From contig JAXMBL010000006.1 of NCBI GenBank assembly GCA_046349915.1, forward strand, positions 496,001 to 560,000: a stretch of 64,000 nucleotides of DNA, written 5' to 3'. This document shows, in pieces, positions 25,387 to 34,376 of this stretch. A program made the translations under genes and the position numbers. This DNA comes from CAIXSC01 sp046349915. GTDB taxonomy: Bacteria; Planctomycetota; Planctomycetia; Pirellulales; Pirellulaceae. The notes beneath the pieces were generated by a model. That model was given only the letters and a program-made list of their open reading frames with translations. It ran no database searches and had not been told where the DNA came from. Each line of letters begins with the position of its first letter. Within the stretch, counting starts at the first letter, position 1.

Positions 25387-27558
25387 ATGGACACCGCGGA
25401 AGCAGCTTGGTTGGAACAGACGTACGTCGAAATTGCCGCGAGCTTGAAGATCTCGCCGGCACAAGTTCGAGCCGCCGCCGAATTGCTCGACGATGGCAAT
25501 ACGATCCCCTTTATTGCTCGCTATCGCAAAGAGGCGACACGCGGTCTCGATGAGATCGCGCTGCGAGCGATCGAGGATGCTCTGACGGTTGCTCACGAGT
25601 TAGCCAAACGCAAGGCGACGATTCTCAAGTCGATCGAACAGCAGGGGCTGCTAACCGACGAACTGAAGCGAAAGATCGAAGCATGTCGCGATAAGGCGAC
25701 GCTGGAAGATCTTTACCTCCCCTTCAAGCCCAAGCAACGGACTCGCGCGACGATCGCTCGTGAACGAGGGCTCGAACCGTTAGCCAACCTGCTACTCTTG
25801 CAACGGCCCCTTGGCAAATCGCGGGCGGATGTGATTCGCCCTTTCATTCAGCCCGATAAGGAAGTGCCCGATGCGGACGCCGCACTCAAAGGCGCCTGCG
25901 ATATCGTGGCTGAAGTTTGGGCGGAACAGCCGGAAACCCGCCGCTGGATTACTGAGCAGGCGTTTGAGTTCGGTGGGGTGGTGTCGCAGGTCAAGCGAGG
26001 CAAGAAAGAGCCTGAAAGCAAGTTCGAAGCGTATTTCGAGCACCAGGAACCGGTGAAGCGAGTTCCCTCGCATCGTCTGCTCGCCATGCTGCGCGGTGAA
26101 TCCGAGGGGGTGCTGCGCGTCGAGGTGAAGTTGGACGATGAACGTACGGTGCGGCAGTTGCAGGGAAAGTTGGTGCAGAACGCGCGGTTCGAGTTCCAGG
26201 GAGAATTGTTGCGCACGGTGGAAGATTGCTACGAGCGACTACTGATGCCGGCCGCCCAATCGGCTGTGCTGCAGAAACTGAAAGAGAAGGCCGACGAGGA
26301 GGCCATTGCGGTCTTTGCTCGTAACGTTCGCGAGTTGTTATTGGCGGCGCCGGCGGGACCTAAGACAACGTTGGGAGTCGATCCTGGTTTTCGTACGGGA
26401 TGCAAGTTGGCGGTTGTCGACGGGACCGGTAAATTCCTCGATCATGCCACGATCTTCCCGACGCCTCCGAGAAGCGATTCGGCGGGGGCGGCGCGAGTGT
26501 TGCGCGAGTTGATCAAGAAGTACGACGTCCGCCTGATCGCGATCGGCAACGGGACTGCTTCCCGAGAGACAGATACCTTTCTCGCCGGCTTCTTGCGCGA
26601 CGAGGGACTCGCGATTCCCAAGGTGATGGTCAGCGAGTCGGGGGCTTCGATCTACTCGGCCAGCGAATTGGCGGCGCGCGAGTATCCTGATCTCGATTTG
26701 ACGGTTCGCGGCGCGATCAGCATCGCTCATCGCCTCCAAGACCCGCTTGCCGAACTGGTAAAGATCGATCCCAAGTCGATCGGCGTGGGGCAGTATCAAC
26801 ACGATGTCAACCAAACGTCTTTGAAGAAGTCACTCGATCGCGAGGTCGAATCGTGCGTCAACCTGGTGGGCGTCGATGTGAATATGGCGAGCGCTTCCCT
26901 TTTAGCGCATGTGGCAGGCATTGGTCCTAAGTTGGCGGAGCGAATCGTCGAGCATCGGGACGCGAACGGCCCGTTTTTGCGGCGCGAACGTTTGCGGGAT
27001 GTTCCTAAGCTTGGCCAGAAGGCGTTCGAGCAAGCGGCGGGGTTCCTGCGAGTACGCGATGGCGCTGAACCACTCGATAACTCGGCGGTCCACCCGGAGA
27101 GTTACTACGTTGTGGAAAAGATGGCTCGCCGACTGGGTGTGGAAACTCGCCAGCTTGTCGGCAACGCGGCGCTCGCCAGTCGACTCGATCCACGCGAGTT
27201 TGTGGATGATCAAGTCGGCGAGCCGACGGTGCGTGACATCCTGCAAGAACTCGCGAAACCCGGACGAGACCCTCGCAGCGAGTTCAAGGTGGCCGCCTTC
27301 CACGAAGGCATCCACGAGATTGGCGACCTCAAGACGGGCATGGTGCTCGAAGGAGTCGTGACAAACGTCACGAAGTTCGGCGCCTTCGTGGATATCGGCG
27401 TGCACCAGGATGGGCTGGTCCACATTTCGCAGTTGTCGAACACTTATGTGCGCGATCCCAGCGAAGTAGTCTCGGTGGGAGATGTTGTGCGAGTGAAGGT
27501 GCTGGAGGTCGATGTGGAGCGTCGTCGCATCTCGCTGTCGCGCCGCGATGCCAGCTAG
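25387..27558 (+). CDS. tex: Tex family RNA-binding transcription accessory protein
   Basis: A 723-residue protein with the standard Tex order. It has a helical N-terminal domain (LKISPAQVRAAAELLDDGNT, FIARYRKEATRGLDE) and a YqgF-like RNase H-fold domain (TTLGVDPGFRTGCKLAVVDG). A helix-hairpin-helix pair follows (HVAGIGPKLAERIVEHRDAN), and a C-terminal S1 domain (GVVTNVTKFGAFVDIGVHQD, GLVHISQLS) completes it. Length is normal for the family. Tex binds nucleic acid and influences transcription and translation fidelity and stress survival. AGGAGG lies 4-9 bp before the ATG. It appears to be a single-gene unit bracketed by GACGGACT palindromes on both sides. Confidence 0.96.
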   Translation: MDTAEAAWLEQTYVEIAASLKISPAQVRAAAELLDDGNTIPFIARYRKEATRGLDEIALRAIEDALTVAHELAKRKATILKSIEQQGLLTDELKRKIEACRDKATLEDLYLPFKPKQRTRATIARERGLEPLANLLLLQRPLGKSRADVIRPFIQPDKEVPDADAALKGACDIVAEVWAEQPETRRWITEQAFEFGGVVSQVKRGKKEPESKFEAYFEHQEPVKRVPSHRLLAMLRGESEGVLRVEVKLDDERTVRQLQGKLVQNARFEFQGELLRTVEDCYERLLMPAAQSAVLQKLKEKADEEAIAVFARNVRELLLAAPAGPKTTLGVDPGFRTGCKLAVVDGTGKFLDHATIFPTPPRSDSAGAARVLRELIKKYDVRLIAIGNGTASRETDTFLAGFLRDEGLAIPKVMVSESGASIYSASELAAREYPDLDLTVRGAISIAHRLQDPLAELVKIDPKSIGVGQYQHDVNQTSLKKSLDREVESCVNLVGVDVNMASASLLAHVAGIGPKLAERIVEHRDANGPFLRRERLRDVPKLGQKAFEQAAGFLRVRDGAEPLDNSAVHPESYYVVEKMARRLGVETRQLVGNAALASRLDPREFVDDQVGEPTVRDILQELAKPGRDPRSEFKVAAFHEGIHEIGDLKTGMVLEGVVTNVTKFGAFVDIGVHQDGLVHISQLSNTYVRDPSEVVSVGDVVRVKVLEVDVERRRISLSRRDAS

Positions 27559-27563
27559 CATAT

Positions 27564-27587
27564 GTACGACGGACTTCTAGTCCGTCG
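27564..27587. repeat. Dispersed palindrome, GACGGACT family, immediately after tex
   Basis: GTACGACGGACT and AGTCCGTCG pair around TCT, starting 5 bp after the tex stop codon. Its position fits a role as a transcript end or as a 3' stabilising hairpin between convergent genes. Confidence 0.75.
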
Positions 27588-27726
27588 ATCGCATCCGCAC
27601 CGAGCCGTTTTCCATGCAGAAAGCAGTTCGCCACGCGAATTGCCTGGCGGCGAAGGGCGCTCGCTTGCCGAGCGGCTGACCGCTCACGAAGTGAGCGGGC
27701 TACCAATATTCAGTTGTGACCAAACG

Positions 27727-29250
27727 CTACGAAAGCAGTTCTTCTCGCACTCGACCATCGCCTGCGATCGGATGGGGACGGTTGATGGCGTCGCGCACCG
27801 TGGTATGCGGGTCGATGCCTAGCAAATGGTAGGAAGTGGCTTGCATGTCTTTGGGCGAGATCGGTACGTCGGCGACATCGCCGCCGATTGAGTCGGTGCG
27901 CCCGACGACTCGACCCCGCGCGATGCCGCCGCCCGCGAAGACAGACGAATAGGCGCGCGACCAATGATGACGAGCCGCCCCTTTGGGCTTCGAGTCGATC
28001 TGGGGAGTCCGTCCATGCTCGCTGGTGCAGAGAACCAGAGTTTCGTCGAGCAAGCCGCGTTGCTCGAGATCCTGGATCAGCGCGGTAAAGCTCTGATCAA
28101 AGACCGGCAACAGGTAGTCCTTGAGCCGAGGGAAGTGATTGGCATGCGTATCCCATACGCTGCCGCCAAATGGTCCAAACGGGTCCCAGAAGACCGAAAC
28201 GAAGCGACAGCCATTCTCGACGAGACGTCGAGCGGCCAGGCATGATTGACCGAAAAGCGTTGGGCCGTATGCCTCCCGAGTGGCCGGCGTCTCTCGCTGA
28301 ATGTCGATCGCCTCGCGGACTTTGGCCGAGGTCAGTAAAGACCAGGCTCGGTCCTGCTGTCGATCCATCGAGCGGACAGCGAGCGCCGAATCGGCAAGTC
28401 GACGCGACTCGTTGAATTGATCCAAGAGCAGCCGCCGCGTATCGAGACGCGAGGCGGGAACGTCGCCCGGCAACTGACAATGCGACGAGAGTCTGAACGT
28501 ACCATCCGTGGCGCCGCCGAACGGGTCGCGAACGTCCTCGGTTTGGCCATCGGTCAACTTGGGGACGACTCGAGTGCCATTGCCGGTGAAGTCGGTCCAG
28601 ACCGGGTCGTAATCGGTCCCGAGGAAAGATGCGTAAGGACCTGCGAGCGTGGGGAGAGTGCTTTTCGATCCGAATTGCCAAGGAAGTCCCATGTTCAACG
28701 GGAGGTCCGAGTCGCCACGTTTGCCGCGCGACAAATAATCGACAATCGAGCCCATGAAGGGGCGATGCTGGGAATCACGCGGGCTCGCTTCGATTGCGGG
28801 CGTGTAAGTCATCATGCCCGTCAACGCGTAGGCCACGCCATGCAAAGGGTAGGGGTGAGTCATGGAGCGCACCACGGTCAAGCGGTCCATGATCTTCGCG
28901 GTGCGCGGCAGTCCCTCGCCAATCTCGATGCCGGGAACGTTGGTCGAGATGGCCTTGAGTTCGCCTTGAATTTCCGCGGGCGCGGCGGGCTTGGGGTCAA
29001 ACGTTTCATGCTGCGGCGGCGAGCCAAACAGGAACAGCAGGATGCATGCTTTGGCTTTGCCGAAGCTGGAAGAGGCGGTGAGCGAGTGCTCGACCGCGGT
29101 CGAGCCTGCGGAGCGTTCAGCAGCCGACAAGCGACGGCGTTCCCAGTCAGCAAGCCCCAAGCCCAGGCAACTCACCGCGCCGACGTGCATCAAGTCGCGG
29201 CGAGACAGGCCATCGCAAAGTGTTTTGCGGGAACCAAGCAGCCGTATCAT
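27727..29250 (-). CDS. DUF1501 family protein, Tat-exported (distal gene of operon)
   Basis: A 507-residue DUF1501 protein with a twin-arginine N-terminus (LSRRDLMHVGAVSCLGLGLA). Family motifs include KACILLFLFGSPPQHETFDP, VVRSMTHPYPLHG, SCLAARRLVENGCRFVSVFW and LCTSEHGRTPQ, with the His/Asp-rich segment ARHHWSRAYSSVFAGGG. Its start overlaps the stop of the preceding DUF1501 gene in ATGA, so translation is coupled. It is clearly diverged from its neighbour, with different spacing around the central motifs, so this is not a recent tandem duplication. The function of the family is unknown; resemblance to the sulfatase/phosphatase fold suggests hydrolysis or binding of an anionic ester, which is inference. 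Confidence 0.9.
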   Translation of the reverse strand: MIRLLGSRKTLCDGLSRRDLMHVGAVSCLGLGLADWERRRLSAAERSAGSTAVEHSLTASSSFGKAKACILLFLFGSPPQHETFDPKPAAPAEIQGELKAISTNVPGIEIGEGLPRTAKIMDRLTVVRSMTHPYPLHGVAYALTGMMTYTPAIEASPRDSQHRPFMGSIVDYLSRGKRGDSDLPLNMGLPWQFGSKSTLPTLAGPYASFLGTDYDPVWTDFTGNGTRVVPKLTDGQTEDVRDPFGGATDGTFRLSSHCQLPGDVPASRLDTRRLLLDQFNESRRLADSALAVRSMDRQQDRAWSLLTSAKVREAIDIQRETPATREAYGPTLFGQSCLAARRLVENGCRFVSVFWDPFGPFGGSVWDTHANHFPRLKDYLLPVFDQSFTALIQDLEQRGLLDETLVLCTSEHGRTPQIDSKPKGAARHHWSRAYSSVFAGGGIARGRVVGRTDSIGGDVADVPISPKDMQATSYHLLGIDPHTTVRDAINRPHPIAGDGRVREELLS

Positions 29251-30755
29251 GCGAGGATCTCGCGAATAGGTTTGCCGTAGTCGATTTCGAGTCGGGGTCG
29301 GCCGGGGATCTGCAGGCGATGCGCCTCCAGTCCCAACTGGTTGAGGACCGTCGCGTGAAGATCGGTAACATAATGCCGATTCTCGATCGCATGGAAGCCG
29401 AGTTCATCGGTTGATCCGTGCACCACGCCACCCTTGATGCCGCCACCGGCCAACATGACCGAGAATCCATAAGGATGGTGGTCTCGGCCATCGCTATTCT
29501 GAGCGCCGGGAGTTCGTCCAAATTCGGTGCCGACGACCACCAGGGTTTCGTCCAGCATTCCTCGTTGCTTGAGATCTCGAATCAACGCCGCAATCGGGCG
29601 ATCAATCTGAGCGCACAGCGACGAGTGGCCGTTCTTGAGGTTGCTGTGGGCGTCCCAAGCGCCGGCCCCGCCATTGCTCCCGTGAAAGATCTGCACGAAT
29701 CGCACGCCTTGCTCGACCATGCGTCGAGCGGACAAACACTGTTGTCCGAACGTTTTCGTGGTGTTGTTGTCGAGTCCATAAAGTTGTTGGGTTGCGGCGG
29801 TCTCTTCGCCGAAGTTGACCAAGTTGGGGACCGCGGTCTGCATGCGGTAAGCCAACTCGTACGACTTCACGCGAGCCGCAAGCGTCGGGTCGTCGGGATA
29901 TTCATCGGACGACAATTGATGAAGGCGGCCGAGCAGTGCTAGCTCCTCGGCTTGTTCTTCTTGATAAACGTCGCCTCCCGGCGTGTTGAACGGGAGAGGA
30001 TTTTTCGGGTCGATCGCCAGTTGAATGCCGTTATGGGCTGGGCCGAGATAGTTGGCGCCATGAGCGCCGTTTCCGCCGCAGCAGTCGGCGATCGGCGTCC
30101 CCAGCACGATGAACTGCGGCAAGTTCTCGTTCAACGTGCCGAGTCCCCAATGGACCCACGAGCCGATGGTGGGGAAGGGGCCTTCCAGCGAGTGTCGTCC
30201 CGTGTGGAATTGCAACTGAGCGCCGTGGTTGTTGTCGGTCGTCCACATGCTGCGAACGATGGACACGTCGTCCGCGCACCATTCGCCCGTCGTTTTCCAC
30301 CAGTCGGAAAAATCGAGCCCATTGGCGCCGTACTTTTTGAATCCGACCTGCATCGGGTAGATCGTGGGATGCACTTGATGCAGCCCTTCAATCACCTCGC
30401 GCAAGTTCTTCTTGACGTATGGCGAATTCAAGTACTCCTTGAAGGGAGTTTCGTGGATCGTCTTGCCCGCGTACTGGTTGAGCGCGGGCTTCGGATCAAA
30501 ACTCTCCATTTGGCTCATGCCGCCCACGAGAAAGATCCAGATGACGCTCTTCGCGCGCGGCGCAAAGTGAGGTTGACCCGTGGGTGGTCGCCAACCGGCG
30601 TCCGCGGCGCGCACGATTCCGTCACGCTGCAGCATTGATCCGAGCACCAGACCGGTGAATCCCATGCCGACATCGGCGAGGAATGCACGACGACCTGTAT
30701 GTCGAGCGGAAGCGGGGCTATTCGCCTGTCGATTGCGGTCGCGCATGATCGTCAC
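29247..30755 (-). CDS. DUF1501 family protein, Tat-exported (middle gene of operon)
   Basis: A 502-residue DUF1501 protein with a twin-arginine signal (TGRRAFLADVGMGFTGLVLG). Motifs include FAPRAKSVIWIFLVGGMSQM, SIVRSMWTTDNNHGAQLQFH, VVVGTEFGRTPGAQNSDGRD and HHPYGFSVMLAGGGIKGG. The frame can start at GTG 30753-30755, overlapping the upstream stop as GTGA, or at ATG 30744-30746; I keep the coupled GTG but cannot exclude the ATG. It lies between the DUF1549/1553 gene and a second DUF1501 gene with four-base overlaps on both sides, so the three products are likely made together. Confidence 0.9.
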   Translation of the reverse strand: MTIMRDRNRQANSPASARHTGRRAFLADVGMGFTGLVLGSMLQRDGIVRAADAGWRPPTGQPHFAPRAKSVIWIFLVGGMSQMESFDPKPALNQYAGKTIHETPFKEYLNSPYVKKNLREVIEGLHQVHPTIYPMQVGFKKYGANGLDFSDWWKTTGEWCADDVSIVRSMWTTDNNHGAQLQFHTGRHSLEGPFPTIGSWVHWGLGTLNENLPQFIVLGTPIADCCGGNGAHGANYLGPAHNGIQLAIDPKNPLPFNTPGGDVYQEEQAEELALLGRLHQLSSDEYPDDPTLAARVKSYELAYRMQTAVPNLVNFGEETAATQQLYGLDNNTTKTFGQQCLSARRMVEQGVRFVQIFHGSNGGAGAWDAHSNLKNGHSSLCAQIDRPIAALIRDLKQRGMLDETLVVVGTEFGRTPGAQNSDGRDHHPYGFSVMLAGGGIKGGVVHGSTDELGFHAIENRHYVTDLHATVLNQLGLEAHRLQIPGRPRLEIDYGKPIREILA

Positions 30756-33700
30756 CGTATCGTGAGGAAGTCGTTGTGGTTGAGCAGTACATGGACCAGA
30801 TTCTCGCGCGCTCGCTGACGCGGGTCGGAAGCTGGTTTGACGGGGGATTCGCCGGCGCCCGAGAAAGCCTTCAAGTCTTGCGGCTTGCGGAATCGCTCAG
30901 TTTGCCGACTCAAGAATTCCAGACACTGCTGGCGTTCCCTATCGGACGCCATTCGCCCGAGCACTCGACGGTAAGCCGCCTCGACAAACATCTCGTCGGA
31001 TTCGGCGCCCAAGCGCGTGAGTTCCGCGGCCAACAGACGAGACTGAGACAGGGTGAGCGAGCTGTTGACCATCGCCAGCGCTTGCTGGGGTGCGACGCTC
31101 TCGCTGCGCCGATAGCACTCGCTGACATTCGCGCTGTCGAACAACGCGAGGAACGTCATTTTCTTTTCCTTGGACGTACGGAAGTAAATGCTCCGGCGTC
31201 CAAGGGTGAGTCCTTGAGCGGGATCGAGATCGGCGCCCGAAAACTGACGAATCAAGTTGCCCGAGACGGCCAACGTCGCGTCACGCACGAGTTCGGCTTC
31301 CATGCGTCGCGAATTCATTCGCCAGTATGTGACGTTCTCTGGGTCGTTCGCCTTGTTCTGCTCAGCGCCGCGCGGGGTGGATGACAAACGGAAGGCATCG
31401 CTGGTAAGCATCTCGCGATGCACGGCCTTCATGCTCCAGCTCGAGGCGACAAGTTGACGAGCGAGCCAGTCGAGCAGCGCGGGGTGCGTGGGTGGTTGAC
31501 CGTTGGCGCCGAATTCAAAGACGGTCGAAACCAGCGGCGAGCCAAAATGACGCAGCCACATATGGTTGATGGCGACTCGCGGCGTCAGCGGATTGTCGTC
31601 GGCTGCTATCCAGCGAGCCAATGCGAGCCGGCGTCCCGAGCTGCTGGTGGGATAAAGCGACCCGAATCGCGTGTACTGGTCGGATTCCTTGGCGACATTC
31701 TGTCGAGCAGGTTCGATCGCTTTTTCAGCGTCGACGACGGCCTTTTCCGCTGCCGCCAACGCCTTTTGCGATTTGTCATCACTTGGTTTCGCGGCGAGTT
31801 TCGCGGCGATTGCTTTCACGCGAGCATCCAGGGTTTTGGCCTCCGCGGCCAGCACGGCATGTTCACGCTCCGCCTTGACCGCGGCGATTGCGAGCGACTT
31901 GGCATCCGCGGCGGGGGGCGTCGCATACATTGCTCGATCGGCCGCGACGCGAGCCGAGACGGATGCGAGCAACGCCTTGGACGCCGCCACATTCTTTTCC
32001 GCCAATTGCGCGGCGAACTCAGCTTGCTTCGCCTTCCATTCGAGTGTTTCCTCCGCGGACAAGTTTGAGACCACGGCCGCTGTTGCAGGGGCGTTCGAAG
32101 CTCCCGGCACATCGACCAGCGGTACATTCGTGGGCAAGGTCGACAATTCAGCTCGTAGGTACTCGCCCGTCGCGTCGTAGCACCAGAGCGAAATACGGCC
32201 ATCGCTGGTACGTGAGGGGAATCGGTGAGCCAACTGTAGCTGACCATCCAACAACACATTGACCAACGTGTCGCGGGCGATGACGGTCAGTTCATACTCG
32301 CGTCCTTCCACCACGGGGAGCGTTTTTGCCGCTTCGGGCGGGTACGCATCCACGCCAGCTCGGCGATGAGCCGCTTGTAATTTGGGTCCCTGCGAGTATG
32401 CCGAGGCGTAGACGAAATTGAACTCCTGATCACCGACCGCATCGAAGCTGACGCCAATCGATTTGTAGGTTTGTCCGCCGGTGATCTTGAAACGGAACTT
32501 GAGCGAGAAATCTCGCGGATGAGGCGACTGGGAAACAATCCCCGCCATGCCTGCGATCGCTTGCTTCTGCAAGAGTTTTCCGTCGATGTATTGGAATTCA
32601 CCCGCACCGGTTTTCCAGAGTTCGGGTCGAGCCGCCTTGAAGTCGTCCGTCCAGATTACTTTAGCCGGCTCGACGGGAGGCGGCGTCGCGGGCGATGGAG
32701 GCGTGGCGGGCGCCGTCTTGGCCGTGGTGTTGGCGGCAGGCGTCGCGGGCATGGGTGATGCAGCTCGAGCGGCTACTGCCGCGTTCCACTGCTTCTTGGC
32801 GTCGGCGAGCGCTTGGTGGGCGGCGGCGACGGCCGACTCGGATTTGGCTAACTCATCTTGAGCCGCTTTCAACGCCTCTTCATGCACATAGGAACGCGAA
32901 TTCGGATAGTAGGCCGCTGGCGACAGCGCGACCGGCTGAATGGTGAACGGCTTTCCAAGTGCCAGCCATTGCGGAATCCCCGGCGCTACCGGCTTTTCCT
33001 TTTCTGGTTGTTTCTCGTCTCCGCGAGTGAACAGAAAGGTCGGCGTTACCAGCTTGGCGTCGAAAGCTCGCACCAAACCATCTTTGTTGGTGTCGGACTG
33101 TCCCGGCAATCGATCGGTGCGAATGTCGTAGGGCTCGAAGATCGCTCGCAACGAGTAGTACTCGGGTTGGCGAATCGAGTCATACATATGGTCGTGGCAA
33201 CGAGCGCAATTCAACGTCAGACCAAGGAACGCCTTCCCGGTATGCTCGACCGTGTTATCGAGCCAAACGTTGCGGTTGAACTTGAACCAATTGCGCACCA
33301 GGAAGCCGGTCGCGCGGAGCGTTTGCGGATCATCGGGCGCGAGTTCGTCGCCCGCCAACATCTCGACGATCATCTGGTTGTACGGTCGGTCCGCATTCAA
33401 CGACTCGATGATCCAATCGCGCCAACGCCACACGTGCGGTTGGCTCTCGCGAATCTCGGCGCCGTAGCCGTCCCAGTCGCTGTAACGCCACACGTCCATC
33501 CAATGACGTCCCCAGCGTTCGCCATACGCGGGCGACGCGAGTAGTCGATCGACCAAGCGTTCGTAAGCGTCCGGCGCTTCGTCGGCGGTGAAATCGGCCA
33601 GTTGATCCTCGGTTGGCGGGAGACCGATTAAATCGAGGTAGAGTCGTCGAGCCAGCACGCTGCGCGAGGCAGGCTCGATGACCGTGGTCTTGTCGGACTT

Positions 33701-34186
33701 GCGACGTTCATCGAGCCAGACGTCGATGGGGCCGCGCAGGCGGTGGGTGGGAGAGGCGACGGGAAGAGCCGACGATTGAGGCGGCTCAAGGGCCCAATGC
33801 TTCACTTGAGCGTCAGCGGCGGGCAGCTTGGCGCCCTGATCGATCCAGCGACGAAGCAGGGCGATTTGTTTGTCGGTCAAACGGTCGCCTTCGGGCGGCA
33901 TACGCTCTTCGCCCGTCGTGATCACCCGTTCGATCAACCGACTCGACCCGCTTTGGCCCGCGACAAACAAGGGGCCGCTATCGCCGCCCTTGCTCAACCC
34001 TGTCGGCGAATCGAGTTTCAGTCCCCCTTCTTGCTTGAATGTGTCGCTGTGGCACTTGGCACAACGAGTCGCCAGGATCGGACGAATCTCGCGAAGGAAG
34101 TCGACCTCGTGTTCCGCCATTGCGGGGACGGAGCACGTGATGACAAGTAGGATCGCGGAGAAAAGCCGGGACCAATCGCCGAGCAT
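30752..34186 (-). CDS. DUF1549/DUF1553 cytochrome protein with lectin-like insert
   Basis: An 1144-residue exported protein. I start at ATG 34184-34186 because it gives a clean signal peptide (LFSAILLVITCSVPAMA); the longer frame adds 58 residues. A planctomycete cytochrome-c domain with CAKCHS follows at about residue 42, then DUF1549 (DVWLDERRKSDKTTVIEPAS, PAYGERWGRHWMDVWRYSDW, a second CxxCH in LNCARCHDHMYD). An Ala/Lys-rich coiled coil leads into a beta-sandwich resembling the concanavalin-like fold (about 520-700, VIWTDDFKAARPELWKTGAG), then a second coiled coil and DUF1553 (ALARWIAADDNPLTPRVAIN). The first gene of a coupled operon with two DUF1501 genes. The insert suggests carbohydrate binding, which is inference. 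Confidence 0.9.
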   Translation of the reverse strand: MLGDWSRLFSAILLVITCSVPAMAEHEVDFLREIRPILATRCAKCHSDTFKQEGGLKLDSPTGLSKGGDSGPLFVAGQSGSSRLIERVITTGEERMPPEGDRLTDKQIALLRRWIDQGAKLPAADAQVKHWALEPPQSSALPVASPTHRLRGPIDVWLDERRKSDKTTVIEPASRSVLARRLYLDLIGLPPTEDQLADFTADEAPDAYERLVDRLLASPAYGERWGRHWMDVWRYSDWDGYGAEIRESQPHVWRWRDWIIESLNADRPYNQMIVEMLAGDELAPDDPQTLRATGFLVRNWFKFNRNVWLDNTVEHTGKAFLGLTLNCARCHDHMYDSIRQPEYYSLRAIFEPYDIRTDRLPGQSDTNKDGLVRAFDAKLVTPTFLFTRGDEKQPEKEKPVAPGIPQWLALGKPFTIQPVALSPAAYYPNSRSYVHEEALKAAQDELAKSESAVAAAHQALADAKKQWNAAVAARAASPMPATPAANTTAKTAPATPPSPATPPPVEPAKVIWTDDFKAARPELWKTGAGEFQYIDGKLLQKQAIAGMAGIVSQSPHPRDFSLKFRFKITGGQTYKSIGVSFDAVGDQEFNFVYASAYSQGPKLQAAHRRAGVDAYPPEAAKTLPVVEGREYELTVIARDTLVNVLLDGQLQLAHRFPSRTSDGRISLWCYDATGEYLRAELSTLPTNVPLVDVPGASNAPATAAVVSNLSAEETLEWKAKQAEFAAQLAEKNVAASKALLASVSARVAADRAMYATPPAADAKSLAIAAVKAEREHAVLAAEAKTLDARVKAIAAKLAAKPSDDKSQKALAAAEKAVVDAEKAIEPARQNVAKESDQYTRFGSLYPTSSSGRRLALARWIAADDNPLTPRVAINHMWLRHFGSPLVSTVFEFGANGQPPTHPALLDWLARQLVASSWSMKAVHREMLTSDAFRLSSTPRGAEQNKANDPENVTYWRMNSRRMEAELVRDATLAVSGNLIRQFSGADLDPAQGLTLGRRSIYFRTSKEKKMTFLALFDSANVSECYRRSESVAPQQALAMVNSSLTLSQSRLLAAELTRLGAESDEMFVEAAYRRVLGRMASDRERQQCLEFLSRQTERFRKPQDLKAFSGAGESPVKPASDPRQRARENLVHVLLNHNDFLTIR

Positions 34187-34376
34187 TGAGCAAGAACTCA
34201 GCTTCGTCGATACGGCAGACCTGCCAACTCGATTCCTCCCACGGTCGCATGGGCCTGGAACAAGGGCGGCAGGGTAATGGTCAAGTCGATGCATCTGTTG
34301 ATCGCCCCAGAGGATAGGGACTTGGCGGGATTTACTCCTTGATCGTACTCTTGGCGACACCCCGGGGGCAAGCGCT

